A stretch of DNA of 64,000 nt from Endozoicomonas ascidiicola. GTDB taxonomy: Bacteria; Pseudomonadota; Gammaproteobacteria; Pseudomonadales; Endozoicomonadaceae. The DNA lies in NCBI RefSeq assembly GCF_001646945.1, contig NZ_LUTV01000007.1, forward strand, positions 93,347-157,346. The letters run 5' to 3'. The stretch's first letter is position 1. Each line of letters starts with the position of its first letter. Made by a program: the position numbers and the translations under genes. The notes beneath the pieces were generated by a model. That model saw only the letters and a program-made list of their open reading frames with translations. It was not told where the DNA came from and ran no database searches. Shown one piece after another: positions 8,383 through 17,985 of the stretch.

Positions 8383-8928
8383 TTAGCTGTAATGTTTCCG
8401 GGGAATAAGATCTCCAAGGAATGGGTTATCAATACTGCTGACGAAACCTGCAGGTTTTACCGGCTCAAAATGAGATGTGATGGAATCGAGGATTTCGCGG
8501 TCATTTTTTGTGCGTAGATCCACCATGAGCACAGCGCCGCCTTCACTGATATGGTCATGAAAAGGCTGGAGTCGATAATTATCGCTGGACACCCCAATCA
8601 ATCCCCCCAACCAGGTAGAAAATCCCAGGACAATGACGCAGGCGAACCCGGTGATTAGCAGGCCAGCGGGATGGTCAGCCAGAAGTTTCCAGGCAATCAT
8701 GCCCGTGATTAAAGAAAGCATCATACCCACAAGAAATCCGCGTTCCCCGGAATGAATAACATCGGACTCTTCCAGAAAGTTAAGGTCGTTCAGGTGATAT
8801 TGAATGGTTCTGGTATGATCCATATGGGCAATGTGCAGCTGCTTATGATGAAGACCAGCACCTTCCAATTGCTCTGAGAGGTGTCTGGCGGTTTTTAAGC
8901 CGGGTAACAGGTAGAGTTGTTGTTTCAT
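8383..8928 (-). CDS. Small membrane protein, stress-protein-like (DUF1269-type)
   Basis: About 181 residues from the ATG at 8928, which has GGAG nine bases upstream. The N-terminal ~60 residues are a soluble ferredoxin-like segment (QLYLLPGLKTARHLSEQLE). Then come two membrane helices at about 65-110 (GFLVGMMLSLITGMIAW and LLITGFACVIVLGFSTWLGGLIG), and a C-terminal soluble part with EGGAVLMVDLRTKNDREIL. This layout is that of DUF1269/GsiB-like membrane proteins of unknown role. Operon with the following DUF6482 gene. Confidence 0.7.
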   Translation of the reverse strand: MKQQLYLLPGLKTARHLSEQLEGAGLHHKQLHIAHMDHTRTIQYHLNDLNFLEESDVIHSGERGFLVGMMLSLITGMIAWKLLADHPAGLLITGFACVIVLGFSTWLGGLIGVSSDNYRLQPFHDHISEGGAVLMVDLRTKNDREILDSITSHFEPVKPAGFVSSIDNPFLGDLIPRKHYS

Positions 8929-9141
8929 GATGCAGCTCCGTTGCAATTTCTGTAATAAGTAAAGGGTAGCTCCGAAAATCTTTGTTATGCTGCCGTTTAT
9001 CGATGGTTCATTGTTTTACGCAGCATCGATCTGATTGGTTTTTCGTACAGGGCTTTTTGACTTAAGGCTGTGAATTAGTAAATAAAAACAAATAGTTACT
9101 TATTAATGGCTGTCTGATATGAGCGTTGCCAAGGAGAAAGT

Positions 9142-9318
9142 ATGAAAATTGCCGTGATTGGCTCAGGTCTTTCTGGAATAAAAACTGCAAGCTTATTACA
9201 TAAAATTGGTCATGAGGTGACGGTTTTTGAGAAAAGCCGGGGCTTTGGTGGGCGGATGGCTCTTAATTTAAAAACAGAATTGATATTAAGGCTTAACCTT
9301 TCCAGAAAGCGGGTGTAA
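9142..9318 (+). pseudogene. Truncated FAD/NAD(P)-dependent amine oxidase-like gene (5' fragment)
   Basis: An AAGGAG ribosome-binding site precedes an ATG at 9142. The first 40 codons are a textbook dinucleotide-binding N-terminus: MKIAVIGSGLSGIKTA...HEVTVFEKSRGFGGRMA, as in renalase-like FAD oxidoreductases. After GGRMA (about 9261) the homology stops. The frame runs through unrelated bases into the antisense of the trkH 3' end, and terminates at 9318. About 270 expected residues are gone, so this is a deletion remnant. Confidence 0.85.
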
Positions 9319-10735
9319 ACAACACCAGCACCGTAATAACTTCCAGCCTGCCAAGTAACATGCCCGCACTTAAAATCCATTTGGCCGCATCATGAAGAGA
9401 GCTAAAGTTTCCGGCGGGGCCAATAATATCACCAAGTCCCGGCCCTACATTGGTAACGGCAGTTGTGGCTCCTGTCACACTGGTGATAGGGTCAAGCCCA
9501 CACAGCGCCAGTAATAGGCTGATCAGTGCGATCAACAAAATAAAAAAGAAAGTAAAGCCAATAAGAGAGCGAAGAATCTCACTGCTGATCTGTTGTCCAT
9601 TATAGGTTTGCACAAAACAGGCTCTGGGGTGAACCAACTGTTTCAATTGAATATGCAACAGTTTACTACCGATCTGGAAACGGAAGATTTTTATCCCACC
9701 CGCTGTGGAGCCAGAACAACCGCCAACAAACAACAAAAAGAAAAAGGCGATGTTGGCAAAAGCCCCCCACAATGAATAATCACCGTAAGCATAACCAGTT
9801 GTCGTCACCGTGGATGTTGTATTAAACGACACGAGGGTTAATGACTCAAAGAAACTGTACTGTGAATGAAAGCAAAGCCAAGTTCCCAGCACCAGCCAAA
9901 CGCAGACCAGAAAACCGATAAATGCCTGAACCTGTGTGTCTTTATAAAGGCAATCTATCTCTCCTCGCATACCGCGCACGAACAGGACAAAGGGGAGGCT
10001 GGCCAGAATCATAAAGAAGGTACTGGTCCAGATTATGAATGGGCTTCTAAAATTCCCCATGGATGCATCGGATGTTGAATAACCACCAGTGGATACCGTA
10101 CTCATGGAATGGTTAATCGCTTCAAACCCATTCATGCCTCCAAGATAATACAGATAGGCGCAGAGTACTGTCATTATCAGATAGACGAGGATAATGCGCT
10201 TGGCGATGCTGCCAGAGCGGGGGAGTGCTTTTTCAGACCAATCCGATGATTCACTTTGAAAAAGACGCATGCCGCCTACTTTCAAAAAAGGCAGCACAGC
10301 CACGGCCATAACAATAAATCCGATCCCCCCAAACCATTGCAGTAGCGATCGCCAAAGCAGCACACTGTGATCCATATAATCCAGCCCGGTCAACACGGTG
10401 GACCCGGTCGTGGTAATTCCGGACATCGTTTCAAAAAACGCATCGGTATAGCTGACGGACAATTTGAACCAAAAGGGTAACGCGGCAAAACTGCTTACAG
10501 CAATCCAGCACAGTGTTGTTAATACAAACACTTGCCGGGGCTTCATATTAAAGGTGTCGGGTTTGAAATTGATGGTTAGAGCAGCGCCGGTCACTAGAGT
10601 AACGCCAGCAGCCGCAAGAAATTCCCAAATCCCTGAATCATCGGTGAGCAGATCATAGATCACCGGTATCAACATGAATTTTGCCAGGGCCGTTAAGAAA
10701 AGACCGATGACATAAAGTACCGGACGATGGTTCAT
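9293..10735 (-). CDS. trkH: Trk-type potassium uptake protein TrkH
   Basis: The membrane-embedded, potassium-translocating subunit of the Trk system, working with the peripheral NAD-binding protein TrkA (not in the window). 480 residues, full length, with about ten hydrophobic helices. The four pore-loop motifs are visible: FFETMSGITTTGSTV, INHSMSTVSTGGYS, VSFNTTSTVTTTGYAYGDY and GATTAVTNVGPGLG. The C-terminus LEVITVLVLFTPAFW is typical. The 3' end overlaps the reading frame of the truncated oxidoreductase, indicating a deletion junction just downstream. Confidence 0.96.
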   Translation of the reverse strand: MNHRPVLYVIGLFLTALAKFMLIPVIYDLLTDDSGIWEFLAAAGVTLVTGAALTINFKPDTFNMKPRQVFVLTTLCWIAVSSFAALPFWFKLSVSYTDAFFETMSGITTTGSTVLTGLDYMDHSVLLWRSLLQWFGGIGFIVMAVAVLPFLKVGGMRLFQSESSDWSEKALPRSGSIAKRIILVYLIMTVLCAYLYYLGGMNGFEAINHSMSTVSTGGYSTSDASMGNFRSPFIIWTSTFFMILASLPFVLFVRGMRGEIDCLYKDTQVQAFIGFLVCVWLVLGTWLCFHSQYSFFESLTLVSFNTTSTVTTTGYAYGDYSLWGAFANIAFFFLLFVGGCSGSTAGGIKIFRFQIGSKLLHIQLKQLVHPRACFVQTYNGQQISSEILRSLIGFTFFFILLIALISLLLALCGLDPITSVTGATTAVTNVGPGLGDIIGPAGNFSSLHDAAKWILSAGMLLGRLEVITVLVLFTPAFWKG

Positions 10736-10767
10736 TACTTTTCATCAAACTGTGAGAATAGACAGTA

Positions 10768-10791
10768 ATGCCCTGAGTTAGAACAGGGCAT
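10768..10791. terminator. Hairpin between acuI and trkH
   Basis: ATGCCCTG and CAGGGCAT form a perfect 8-bp stem with an 8-base loop, upstream of trkH and downstream of the acuI-like gene on the same strand. No clear T-run follows, so it could be a weak terminator or a leader structure. Confidence 0.4.
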
Positions 10792-10866
10792 CCGGTTTGC
10801 TGATGGCGCTATAAACGACAGCCTATAACCATCAGTTGATGGGAAGTGTAGAAGGTCGATGAAGGA

Positions 10867-11844
10867 TTACAACTTGATCAGGGTACGACCGGTTACCTGT
10901 CCATTGGTGATGGCTTCTGCCAGCTCCGGTACGGCATCAAGCGCCACTTCGTTGCCGGCATTGCTGTAGAACGTTTCTGGCAGTAATTCTGCTACACGAC
11001 TCCAGGCCTGAGTGCGACGCTCAAAAGGACACATGACAGAGTCCACACCGAGGAGTTTTACACCACGGAGGATAAATGGCATAACAGTGGTTGGCAGATC
11101 AAAGCCACCGGCGAGACCGCAGGCAGCCACCGCACCATCGTAGTCTATCTGAGTCAGTACCTTGGCCAGCACTTTGCTGCCAACCGTATCAATGCAGCCA
11201 GTCCAGAGTTGTTTTTCCAGTGGTTTTGCCGGTTCCAGTAGATCATCACGGGGGATGACACGGTCAGCACCAATGGATTTTAACCACTCATTGTTTTGCT
11301 CACGACCAGAGCAAGCTACAACCTGATACCCCAATTGATCCAGCAAAGTGATTGCAACACTGCCTACACCACCACTGGCACCAGTGACCAGAATGTCACC
11401 TTTGTCCGGTGTAATGCCAGCGTCTTCTAGTGCCATTACACAGAGCATGGCGGTGAGGCCTGCAGTGCCAATGATCATGGCTTTACGGCTATCAAGGCCT
11501 GTGGGCATGGGAACAAGATAATCTGCAGGGACGCTGGCTTTTTCGGCCATACCGCCCCAATGATTTTCGCCAACACCCCAGCCAGTGAGTACAACCGAGT
11601 CTCCGGGCTGGTAACGATCGTCACTGGAGGTCAGCACTTTACCTGCGTAATCAATGCCCGGCACCATAGGGAATTGGCGAATGATTCTGCCTTTTCCGGT
11701 AATGGCCAGGCCATCTTTGTAATTCAGAGAGGAGTATTCAACGCTGACCACAACATCGCCATCTGGAAGGCTGCTGTCGTCCAACTGCTCAACAGTTGAG
11801 ACAGTGTTTGCATCCTGTTGATTAAGTACCAGTGCCTTGAACAT
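10867..11844 (-). CDS. acuI: Acryloyl-CoA reductase / YhdH-family quinone oxidoreductase
   Basis: A 325-residue medium-chain dehydrogenase/reductase, near-collinear with E. coli YhdH and Rhodobacter AcuI. Signatures are SSLNYKDGLAITGKG, FPMVPGIDYAG, LTGWGVGENHWGG, the NADPH motif VTGASGGVGSVAI and AACGLAGG..LPTTVMPFILRGV. The enzyme reduces toxic acryloyl-CoA to propionyl-CoA with NADPH in the cytosol. In marine bacteria this step protects against acrylate released from DMSP. Here it is a single gene divergent from a secreted cupin. The biological role in this organism is inferred. Confidence 0.92.
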   Translation of the reverse strand: MFKALVLNQQDANTVSTVEQLDDSSLPDGDVVVSVEYSSLNYKDGLAITGKGRIIRQFPMVPGIDYAGKVLTSSDDRYQPGDSVVLTGWGVGENHWGGMAEKASVPADYLVPMPTGLDSRKAMIIGTAGLTAMLCVMALEDAGITPDKGDILVTGASGGVGSVAITLLDQLGYQVVACSGREQNNEWLKSIGADRVIPRDDLLEPAKPLEKQLWTGCIDTVGSKVLAKVLTQIDYDGAVAACGLAGGFDLPTTVMPFILRGVKLLGVDSVMCPFERRTQAWSRVAELLPETFYSNAGNEVALDAVPELAEAITNGQVTGRTLIKL

Positions 11845-11917
11845 GGTTGATCATCTCAGCAAAAAGAGAGTATTGACTATACTCCTGCTCTGACATTGTG
11901 GCGAGAGGTGAGCATTG

Positions 11918-12307
11918 ATGAAAAACCGAACAATTGTATCGGTATTTATGCTGGCGTTGGTGGGGGTATGTGCATTGTCCAGCGCTAGTGCCTGTGAAAC
12001 GAAAGATGGAAAGCCTAAGCAATCTCAACGATTTGAACAGCTGAATAATAATAAAGTACATACTTGGCGTTCAGTCATTGTGGTCGATCAGCCGCTGAAG
12101 TTACATCGTCATGATTACCCAAGAGTCGTCACTGCTTTAAGAGACGGAACGCTAAAAAGAACGTTGGTCAGTGGCGAAGTGCTGTCTGTTCATCACTGGC
12201 AGGCAGGTGAATCGTATTGGCTGGATGCAGATCCTGAAAATGAGCTGCACTATTGCGTCAATGCAGGGAATGAGCCACTGGAAGTGGTGGTGACAGAGAT
12301 AAAGTAA
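11918..12307 (+). CDS. Secreted small cupin-fold protein
   Basis: 129 residues from an ATG at 11918, preceded by GAGGTGAG. A signal peptide is clear: MKNRTIVSVFMLALVGVCALSSASA, with cleavage near ASA-CE. The mature part has a cupin pattern: VVDQPLKLHRHDYPRVVTAL (possible metal-binding His-x-His), a mid strand HHWQAGESYWLDAD, and ELHYCVNAGNEPLEVVVTEI. The Glu of the usual HxH...E motif is absent, so metal binding is uncertain. Two mature cysteines could form a disulfide. It is convergent with the LysR gene, two bases from its stop. Confidence 0.75.
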   Translation: MKNRTIVSVFMLALVGVCALSSASACETKDGKPKQSQRFEQLNNNKVHTWRSVIVVDQPLKLHRHDYPRVVTALRDGTLKRTLVSGEVLSVHHWQAGESYWLDADPENELHYCVNAGNEPLEVVVTEIK

Positions 12308-12308
12308 T

Positions 12309-13196
12309 CTATGGTGCAGGATCTTTACTGCTTTCCAAAAGTGTCACAAAGGCTTGAGCGGCATTAGACAAGGTGCGTTTTGGATGCAGAATATAGCCAA
12401 GCTCCCGTGCCGGCGAGGCACCTTTCAATTGCACGTCCAAAACGGTGAGATCATCTTCCTGCATGGTCAGCGGCAAAATACTCCAGGCTAACCCGATAGA
12501 GGCCAGCATGCGCAGTGTCTCCAGATAATTGGTGGACATCGCCGTTTGCAGTTGCAGTGCTTCCTGATCAAACAGATCTTGTACAATCTGGTAAGTGAAA
12601 GTGTTTTTTCCCGGGAGTACTGCTTGATAATCGCTAAGTTGTGCTGCGGTTATTTTTTTCAGACGAGTCAGTGGATGGTCTTTGGCAGCCATAAAAACCA
12701 GAGGGTCGTGCCAGAGCTTTTTGGGCAATAGGTTCGGTTGCTTCGTGGGCGATAAAGTAATAACTCCCAGTTCAATTTCACCCCGGTTCAACATTTCATA
12801 GGATGCTTCAGAGTCCACAAAGCGGATATCCAGTTTCACGTCGGGATATTGGTTGGTATAGGTTTTCAAAATTTCGGGTAAACGACGCAGGCCAATATGG
12901 TGACTGGTTGCTATGGACAGTGGCCCTTTGATGTCGCTGTTCAGGTTGATGATCTCTTGCCGGGTGCCTTTTACCAGCTCCATCAGCTGGCGAGCTCTCG
13001 GCAGCAAAATCTTGCCGGCTTCGTTTAACGTGGCCTGTCGTCCAATACGATCAAACACTGGTGTGCCCAGTTGATCTTCCAGTGCGGCAATACGCTTGCT
13101 GACAGCGGGTTGAGTGAGAAACAGTTTTTCGCCCGCTTCTGAAAAAGAGCCAGTATCCACGATTGCCAGAAATGCAGCCAGATTGGTGGTATCCAT
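12309..13196 (-). CDS. LysR-family transcriptional regulator divergent from leuCDB
   Basis: 295 residues: an N-terminal winged helix-turn-helix (FLAIVDTGSFSEAGEKLFLTQ, then PAVSKRIAALEDQLGTPVFD), and a substrate-binding domain from about 90 onward (GPLSIATSHHIGLRRLPEIL). The gene is divergent from leuC with a 194-bp gap, the same arrangement as the LysR gene beside leuCDB in Pseudomonas. It probably regulates leu or itself. The effector is unknown. Confidence 0.9.
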   Translation of the reverse strand: MDTTNLAAFLAIVDTGSFSEAGEKLFLTQPAVSKRIAALEDQLGTPVFDRIGRQATLNEAGKILLPRARQLMELVKGTRQEIINLNSDIKGPLSIATSHHIGLRRLPEILKTYTNQYPDVKLDIRFVDSEASYEMLNRGEIELGVITLSPTKQPNLLPKKLWHDPLVFMAAKDHPLTRLKKITAAQLSDYQAVLPGKNTFTYQIVQDLFDQEALQLQTAMSTNYLETLRMLASIGLAWSILPLTMQEDDLTVLDVQLKGASPARELGYILHPKRTLSNAAQAFVTLLESSKDPAP

Positions 13197-13229
13197 TATC
13201 CTATCCTACTAATGATTCATTCCTATAAG

Positions 13230-13244
13230 TTATCAATAGCATAA
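13230..13244. promoter_or_regulatory. Possible LysR box in the lysR-leuC intergenic region
   Basis: TTAT-N7-ATAA fits the loose T-N11-A dyad bound by LysR-type regulators and lies 34 bases upstream of the lysR start. The motif is weak and AT-rich, so this is only a candidate. Confidence 0.25.
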
Positions 13245-13390
13245 AAAAGATGAATTTGAGTAATTTTTGTTGTGGGGCTAGGATTGTTACTGTTCCGAAC
13301 AACTCACTGAAATAGCAAAAACTGCTTATAAATCAAGCTGGTTATAAAAAGCACAGCGGTTTTTTGATAAAACAAAACGAGGGTAGAGTG

Positions 13391-14848
13391 ATGGCTGGTC
13401 AGACTTCCAGAGGTAAAACGCTTTACGACAAGTTGTGGGATGCCCATCTTGTCAGCCAGCGTGACGATGGTTCTGCATTGATTTATATCGATCGCCACCT
13501 GCTCCATGAAGTGACCTCGCCTCAGGCTTTTGAGGGCTTGAGGCTTGCTAGCCGAGCGCCCTGGCGGTTGGATACCAATCTGGCGACGCCGGATCACAAC
13601 GTACCCACTACGTTTAGTGAACGTCAACACGGTATTGAGGGGATTGAAGATTCAGTCTCTAAAATTCAGGTGAAAACCCTGGATGAAAACTGCGACCACT
13701 TTGGCATTACCCAGTTTGATATGAAAGACCGTCGTCAAGGTATTGTGCATGTGGTGGGGCCTGAGCAGGGCGCTACTTTGCCCGGCATGACCGTGGTTTG
13801 CGGTGATTCCCATACCTCCACCCACGGTGCTTTTGGTGCATTGGCTCATGGTATTGGTACTTCTGAAGTCGAGCACGTCCTTGCCACCCAATGTCTGGTG
13901 GCAAAAAAAATGAAAAATATGTTGGTGCGCGTTGATGGTGCTTTGGGTACGGGTGTGACGGCCAAGGATGTGGTGTTGGCTATTATCGGGCGCATTGGTA
14001 CTGCGGGCGGTACGGGTTGTGCTATTGAATTTGGTGGCGAAGTTATTTGTAACCTGTCCATGGAAGGTCGGATGACCATTTGCAATATGGCCATCGAAGC
14101 TGGAGCTCGCGCCGGCATGGTCGCAGTTGATCAGACAACCATCGATTACGTGAAAGACCGTCCGTTTGCACCCAAAGCTGAACAGTGGCAGCAGGCGGTA
14201 AACGTCTGGAAAACATTGCATTCAGACGACGATGCCCAGTTTGATGAAGTCGTCGTGTTAAATGGTGCAGATATTAAACCTCAGGTGAGCTGGGGTACTT
14301 CTCCGGAAATGGTTTTACCCGTCGATGGTAGTGTGCCTGCCCCGGAAGATGCGGAAGATGAAACCCGCAAAGAAGGTTATGCCCGTGCTCTGGAATACAT
14401 GGGTTTAACCGCCGGACAAAAAATTACGGATATCCCTGTTGATCGTGTATTTATTGGTTCCTGCACCAACTCCCGCATTGAAGATCTAAGAGAGGCGGCA
14501 GCTGTCGTTAAAGGGAAAACCGTTTCTCAATCTGTCAAAGAAGCGCTGGTGGTGCCTGGCTCAGGCTTGGTGAAGGCTCAAGCGGAAGCCGAAGGGTTGG
14601 ATAAAATTTTCACTGAAGCCGGCTTGCAATGGCGTGAGCCTGGTTGCTCCATGTGTCTGGCCATGAATGCCGACAAACTGGGGCAGGGTGAACACTGCGC
14701 TTCTACGTCTAATCGTAACTTCGAAGGTCGTCAGGGCTTTGGTGGTCGCACCCATCTGGTGAGCCCGGCTATGGCAGCAGCGGCAGCCATTGCTGGTCAC
14801 TTCGTAGATGTACGTCAGTTTGTTAATAATGCTGAAACTGCAGCTTAA
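13391..14848 (+). CDS. leuC: 3-isopropylmalate dehydratase, large subunit
   Basis: Isomerises 2- to 3-isopropylmalate in leucine synthesis together with LeuD. It is a 485-residue aconitase-family protein holding a [4Fe-4S] cluster. The cluster cysteines are in FIGSCTNSR and [11 protein letters not shown]. The aconitase motifs [17 protein letters not shown] and [11 protein letters not shown] are intact. The start at 13391 ([17 protein letters not shown]) follows GAGGGTAGAG; the frame extends to 13364 without family similarity. It is the first gene of leuCDB, ten bases before leuD's first ATG. Confidence 0.97.
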   Translation: MAGQTSRGKTLYDKLWDAHLVSQRDDGSALIYIDRHLLHEVTSPQAFEGLRLASRAPWRLDTNLATPDHNVPTTFSERQHGIEGIEDSVSKIQVKTLDENCDHFGITQFDMKDRRQGIVHVVGPEQGATLPGMTVVCGDSHTSTHGAFGALAHGIGTSEVEHVLATQCLVAKKMKNMLVRVDGALGTGVTAKDVVLAIIGRIGTAGGTGCAIEFGGEVICNLSMEGRMTICNMAIEAGARAGMVAVDQTTIDYVKDRPFAPKAEQWQQAVNVWKTLHSDDDAQFDEVVVLNGADIKPQVSWGTSPEMVLPVDGSVPAPEDAEDETRKEGYARALEYMGLTAGQKITDIPVDRVFIGSCTNSRIEDLREAAAVVKGKTVSQSVKEALVVPGSGLVKAQAEAEGLDKIFTEAGLQWREPGCSMCLAMNADKLGQGEHCASTSNRNFEGRQGFGGRTHLVSPAMAAAAAIAGHFVDVRQFVNNAETAA

Positions 14849-14863
14849 GGGAGGTTAATGACT

Positions 14864-15508
14864 ATGCAGGCTTTTACTGTACATAAAGGGTTAGTGGCTC
14901 CCATGGATCGTGCCAATGTGGATACGGACATGATCATTCCCAAGCAGTTTCTGAAATCCATCAAACGTTCCGGTTTTGGTGTGAATCTGTTTGATGAACT
15001 GCGTTATGAAGATGAAGGTTTCCCTGGGCAGGATTGTTCGAAGCGCCCTCTTAACAAAGAGTTTGTGCTGAACCAACCTCGTTATCAGGGCGTTTCTGTG
15101 TTGATTGCACGGCAAAACTTTGGTTGTGGCTCCAGCCGTGAACATGCGCCCTGGGCTTTGGATGACTTTGGTTTTCGTTGTGTTATTGCACCCAGCTTTG
15201 CGGATATTTTTTACAACAATTGTTTTAAAAACGGCATTTTGCCTATCACGCTCTCTGATGAGCAAGTGGATCAATTGTTCTCAGACGTTGAAGCCAACGA
15301 AGGTTATCAGCTGGAGATTAATCTTGAACGAGAAGTGGTAGTCAAGCCAAACGGTGACGAATTGCCATTTTCCATTGACGCCTTCCGACGTCACTGTCTG
15401 TTAAATGGTTTGGACGACATTGGCTTAACGTTGCAGGACGCGGATAAGATTCGAGCTTTTGAACAGGGTTATCAAGCCAATAATCCATGGCTGTTCGCCG
15501 GAAATTAA
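14864..15508 (+). CDS. leuD: 3-isopropylmalate dehydratase, small subunit
   Basis: The swivel-domain partner of LeuC. 214 residues, starting at the ATG at 14864 ([22 protein letters not shown]). This start lies nine bases from GGGAGG and matches the family start, whereas the ATG at 14858 is only three bases from it. Motifs: [27 protein letters not shown] and [16 protein letters not shown]. Second gene of the leu operon. Confidence 0.96.
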   Translation: MQAFTVHKGLVAPMDRANVDTDMIIPKQFLKSIKRSGFGVNLFDELRYEDEGFPGQDCSKRPLNKEFVLNQPRYQGVSVLIARQNFGCGSSREHAPWALDDFGFRCVIAPSFADIFYNNCFKNGILPITLSDEQVDQLFSDVEANEGYQLEINLEREVVVKPNGDELPFSIDAFRRHCLLNGLDDIGLTLQDADKIRAFEQGYQANNPWLFAGN

Positions 15509-15535
15509 TATTTGAGCGGTATATAAGGAATAACA

Positions 15536-16618
15536 ATGAGTAAGCAGATTTTATGTCTTCCCGGTGACGGTATTGGTCCGGAGATCATGGCGGAAGCCCT
15601 GAAAGTGCTGGATGTGGTCAGGCAGACGTTTGGGCTGGATATTGAGGTCAGTCACGGTCTTGTGGGTGGTGCAGCCATCGATCAGGACGGTGTGCCTCTG
15701 ACAGATGACGTGTTGGCTGTTGCCAAGGCTTCCGATGCTATTTTGTTTGGTTCGGTCGGCGGGCCGAAGTGGGATGATCAACCCATGGCCAATCGTCCGG
15801 AAAAAGGATTGTTGAAATTGCGTTCCGAGTTGGATTTGTTTGCCAACTTGCGCCCGGCGATTTTGTTTCCGCAATTGGCGGCAGCGTCCAGTTTGAAACC
15901 TGAATTGGTGGCTGGGCTGGATATTCTCATTGTCCGCGAATTAACTGGCGGCATTTATTTTGGCGAGCCTCGAGGTGTTCGTACTCTGGAGAACGGCGAG
16001 CGCGAAGGTTATAACACCTATGTTTATCAGGAATCAGAAATTCGTCGTATAGCGAAAGTGGCTTTCGAGGCAGCGCAAAAACGCGGTGGTCGTTTATGTT
16101 CCGTGGATAAATCCAACGTATTGGAAGTGACGGCTTTATGGCGTGACGTGGTGATTGAAGAATCTGCTGCATATCACGCTGTTGAGCTGAGCCATATGTA
16201 CGTTGATAATGCCGCCATGCAACTGGTGCGGGCACCGAAGCAGTTTGATGTTATGGTTACCGGCAATATGTTCGGTGATATTCTCAGTGATTGTGCTGCG
16301 ATGTTGACCGGCTCTATTGGTATGTTGCCTTCGGCTTCCCTGAATGAAAAGAATCAGGGCATGTATGAGCCGGTACACGGCTCTGCACCGGATATTGCTG
16401 GCGAGAACAAAGCAAACCCGCTGGCACAGATTCTCTCTCTGGCTATGTTGCTCCGTTACTCTTTAGGCGAAGGTGCCGCGGCGGACGCTATTGAAAAGGC
16501 GGTAAGCGATGTGTTGGATAAGGGCTATCGCACCGGTGATATTGCTTCTGAGGGAAGTCAATTGCTCGGCACCGCTGAAATGGGTGATGCGGTGGTTGAG
16601 TGCTTGCAGCATTCGTAA
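15536..16618 (+). CDS. leuB: 3-isopropylmalate dehydrogenase
   Basis: Oxidatively decarboxylates 3-isopropylmalate to 2-ketoisocaproate with NAD+ in the leucine pathway. 360 residues with AAGGAA before the ATG. Signatures: [11 protein letters not shown] at the N-terminus, [32 protein letters not shown], and the metal/substrate segment [39 protein letters not shown] carries NAD contacts. Third gene of the operon. A short tandem repeat follows its stop. Confidence 0.97.
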   Translation: MSKQILCLPGDGIGPEIMAEALKVLDVVRQTFGLDIEVSHGLVGGAAIDQDGVPLTDDVLAVAKASDAILFGSVGGPKWDDQPMANRPEKGLLKLRSELDLFANLRPAILFPQLAAASSLKPELVAGLDILIVRELTGGIYFGEPRGVRTLENGEREGYNTYVYQESEIRRIAKVAFEAAQKRGGRLCSVDKSNVLEVTALWRDVVIEESAAYHAVELSHMYVDNAAMQLVRAPKQFDVMVTGNMFGDILSDCAAMLTGSIGMLPSASLNEKNQGMYEPVHGSAPDIAGENKANPLAQILSLAMLLRYSLGEGAAADAIEKAVSDVLDKGYRTGDIASEGSQLLGTAEMGDAVVECLQHS

Positions 16619-16626
16619 TGATTTTT

Positions 16627-16660
16627 GATGTTTTTGATTAGATGTTTTTGATTAGATGTA
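16627..16660. repeat. Short tandem repeat, 14-bp unit, after the leuB stop
   Basis: GATGTTTTTGATTA occurs twice in perfect tandem (16627-16640, 16641-16654), with partial copies on both sides. It lies eight bases past the leuB stop. Confidence 0.85.
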
Positions 16661-16679
16661 TTGCGGCAGCGGGGGCAGC

Positions 16680-17801
16680 ATGAAAAAAGTAGGTTTTGTG
16701 GGTTGGCGTGGCATGGTTGGCTCCGTTCTGATGGAGCGCATGCAGGAAGAAAACGACTTTTCTCGTTTACAGGATAAAGGCGTTGAGTCCGTTTTCTTCA
16801 CCACGTCACAGTTGGGTCAGCCTGGCCCCGAGGTGGGGGTGTCAGTGGGAACCCTGCAGGATGCTCATGATATTGACGCACTGGCGGCGATGGATGTCAT
16901 TATTTCCTGTCAGGGTGGTGACTACACTGGCAAAGTGTTTCAGCCATTACGAGATGCCGGCTGGGCGGGTTATTGGATTGATGCCGCCTCTTCCCTTCGT
17001 ATGAACGACGAAGCGGTGGTGATACTTGATCCGGTCAATCGTGATGTTATCGATCAGGCACTGAACGACGGTGTTCGTAATTTTATCGGTGGTAACTGCA
17101 CTGTGTCGTTGATGCTGATGGCCATTGGTGGCTTATTTCAGCAGGATGCAGTGGAATGGGTGAGTGCCATGACGTATCAGGCGGCCAGCGGTGCTGGAGC
17201 CCGTAATATGCGGGAGCTGATCAGCCAGATGGGTACTATTCAGGCGAACGTTGCCACTGAACTTGCGAATCCACACAGTGCCATCCTTGATATTGACCGC
17301 AAAACCTCATCGCTGTTAAGAAGTGCTGATTTGCCTCAGAGTGAGTTTGGTGTTGCCCTGGCGGGCAGTTTGATTCCTTACATTGATAAAGAATTGGAAA
17401 ACGGTCAGAGTCGTGAAGAGTGGAAAGCTCAGGCAGAAACCAACAAGATTCTTGGTCGTCAGGGATCACCGATTCCGGTGGATGGTGTTTGTGTTCGCAT
17501 CGGTGCCATGCGCTGCCACAGTCAGGCGTTGACTATCAAACTGCGAAAAGATATTCCCATGGCAGATATCGAGGCGATGATTGCCGGTGCCAATGATTGG
17601 GTTTCCCTGATTCCCAATCATCGGGAAGAAACCATACATCAGCTGACGCCTGCGGCTGTGACTGGTAAGTTGGATATTCCGGTGGGTCGTCTGCGCAAAC
17701 TGAATATGGGGCCGGAATATCTGTCCGCATTTACGGTAGGTGATCAGCTGCTTTGGGGCGCGGCAGAACCACTTCGTCGTATGTTGACGATCCTGCTGTA
17801 A
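16680..17801 (+). CDS. asd: Aspartate-semialdehyde dehydrogenase
   Basis: Reduces aspartyl phosphate to aspartate semialdehyde with NADPH, feeding lysine/diaminopimelate, threonine and methionine synthesis. 373 residues from the ATG at 16680 ([18 protein letters not shown]). The NADP motif is GWRGMVGS; the catalytic Cys is about residue 140 in [28 protein letters not shown] carries substrate-binding residues with the catalytic His. The upstream in-frame ATG at 16656 is not conserved. It follows leuB as in Pseudomonas. Confidence 0.96.
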   Translation: MKKVGFVGWRGMVGSVLMERMQEENDFSRLQDKGVESVFFTTSQLGQPGPEVGVSVGTLQDAHDIDALAAMDVIISCQGGDYTGKVFQPLRDAGWAGYWIDAASSLRMNDEAVVILDPVNRDVIDQALNDGVRNFIGGNCTVSLMLMAIGGLFQQDAVEWVSAMTYQAASGAGARNMRELISQMGTIQANVATELANPHSAILDIDRKTSSLLRSADLPQSEFGVALAGSLIPYIDKELENGQSREEWKAQAETNKILGRQGSPIPVDGVCVRIGAMRCHSQALTIKLRKDIPMADIEAMIAGANDWVSLIPNHREETIHQLTPAAVTGKLDIPVGRLRKLNMGPEYLSAFTVGDQLLWGAAEPLRRMLTILL

Positions 17802-17823
17802 GTGAAGCGGTCGCAAAAGCCCT

Positions 17824-17927
17824 GGTTCCCATGCTTTTATGCCCTTTGGGTACTGCGTGGGAATCCTTACATCTATCTCTTTGAAAATTAAGAGGTATGC
17901 ATTCCCACGCGGAGCATGGGAACGAGG
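17824..17927. repeat. REP-like palindromic repeat between asd and a thioesterase gene
   Basis: Nested inverted repeats: GGTTCCCATGC (17824-17834) pairs with GCATGGGAAC (17914-17923), and GCGTGGGAAT (17855-17864) with ATTCCCACGC (17901-17910). The segment GCTTTTATGCCCTTTGGGTA (17833-17852) recurs almost exactly at 28806-28825. A dispersed, non-coding repeat. Confidence 0.75.
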
Positions 17928-17985
17928 TTTCTGGGGTTTTGTGGCAGTCTCTTATGAGCAGCCGGCTTTTTTATAACAACAAAAA

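Noticed and set aside
11918-12307. Calling the secreted cupin a DMSP lyase
   Set aside because: The HxH site lacks the Glu and Tyr of the DddL/Q/W/K motif; adjacency to acuI is not enough.
13652-14221. 189-codon minus-strand open frame
   Set aside because: Antisense to leuC, low-complexity composition.
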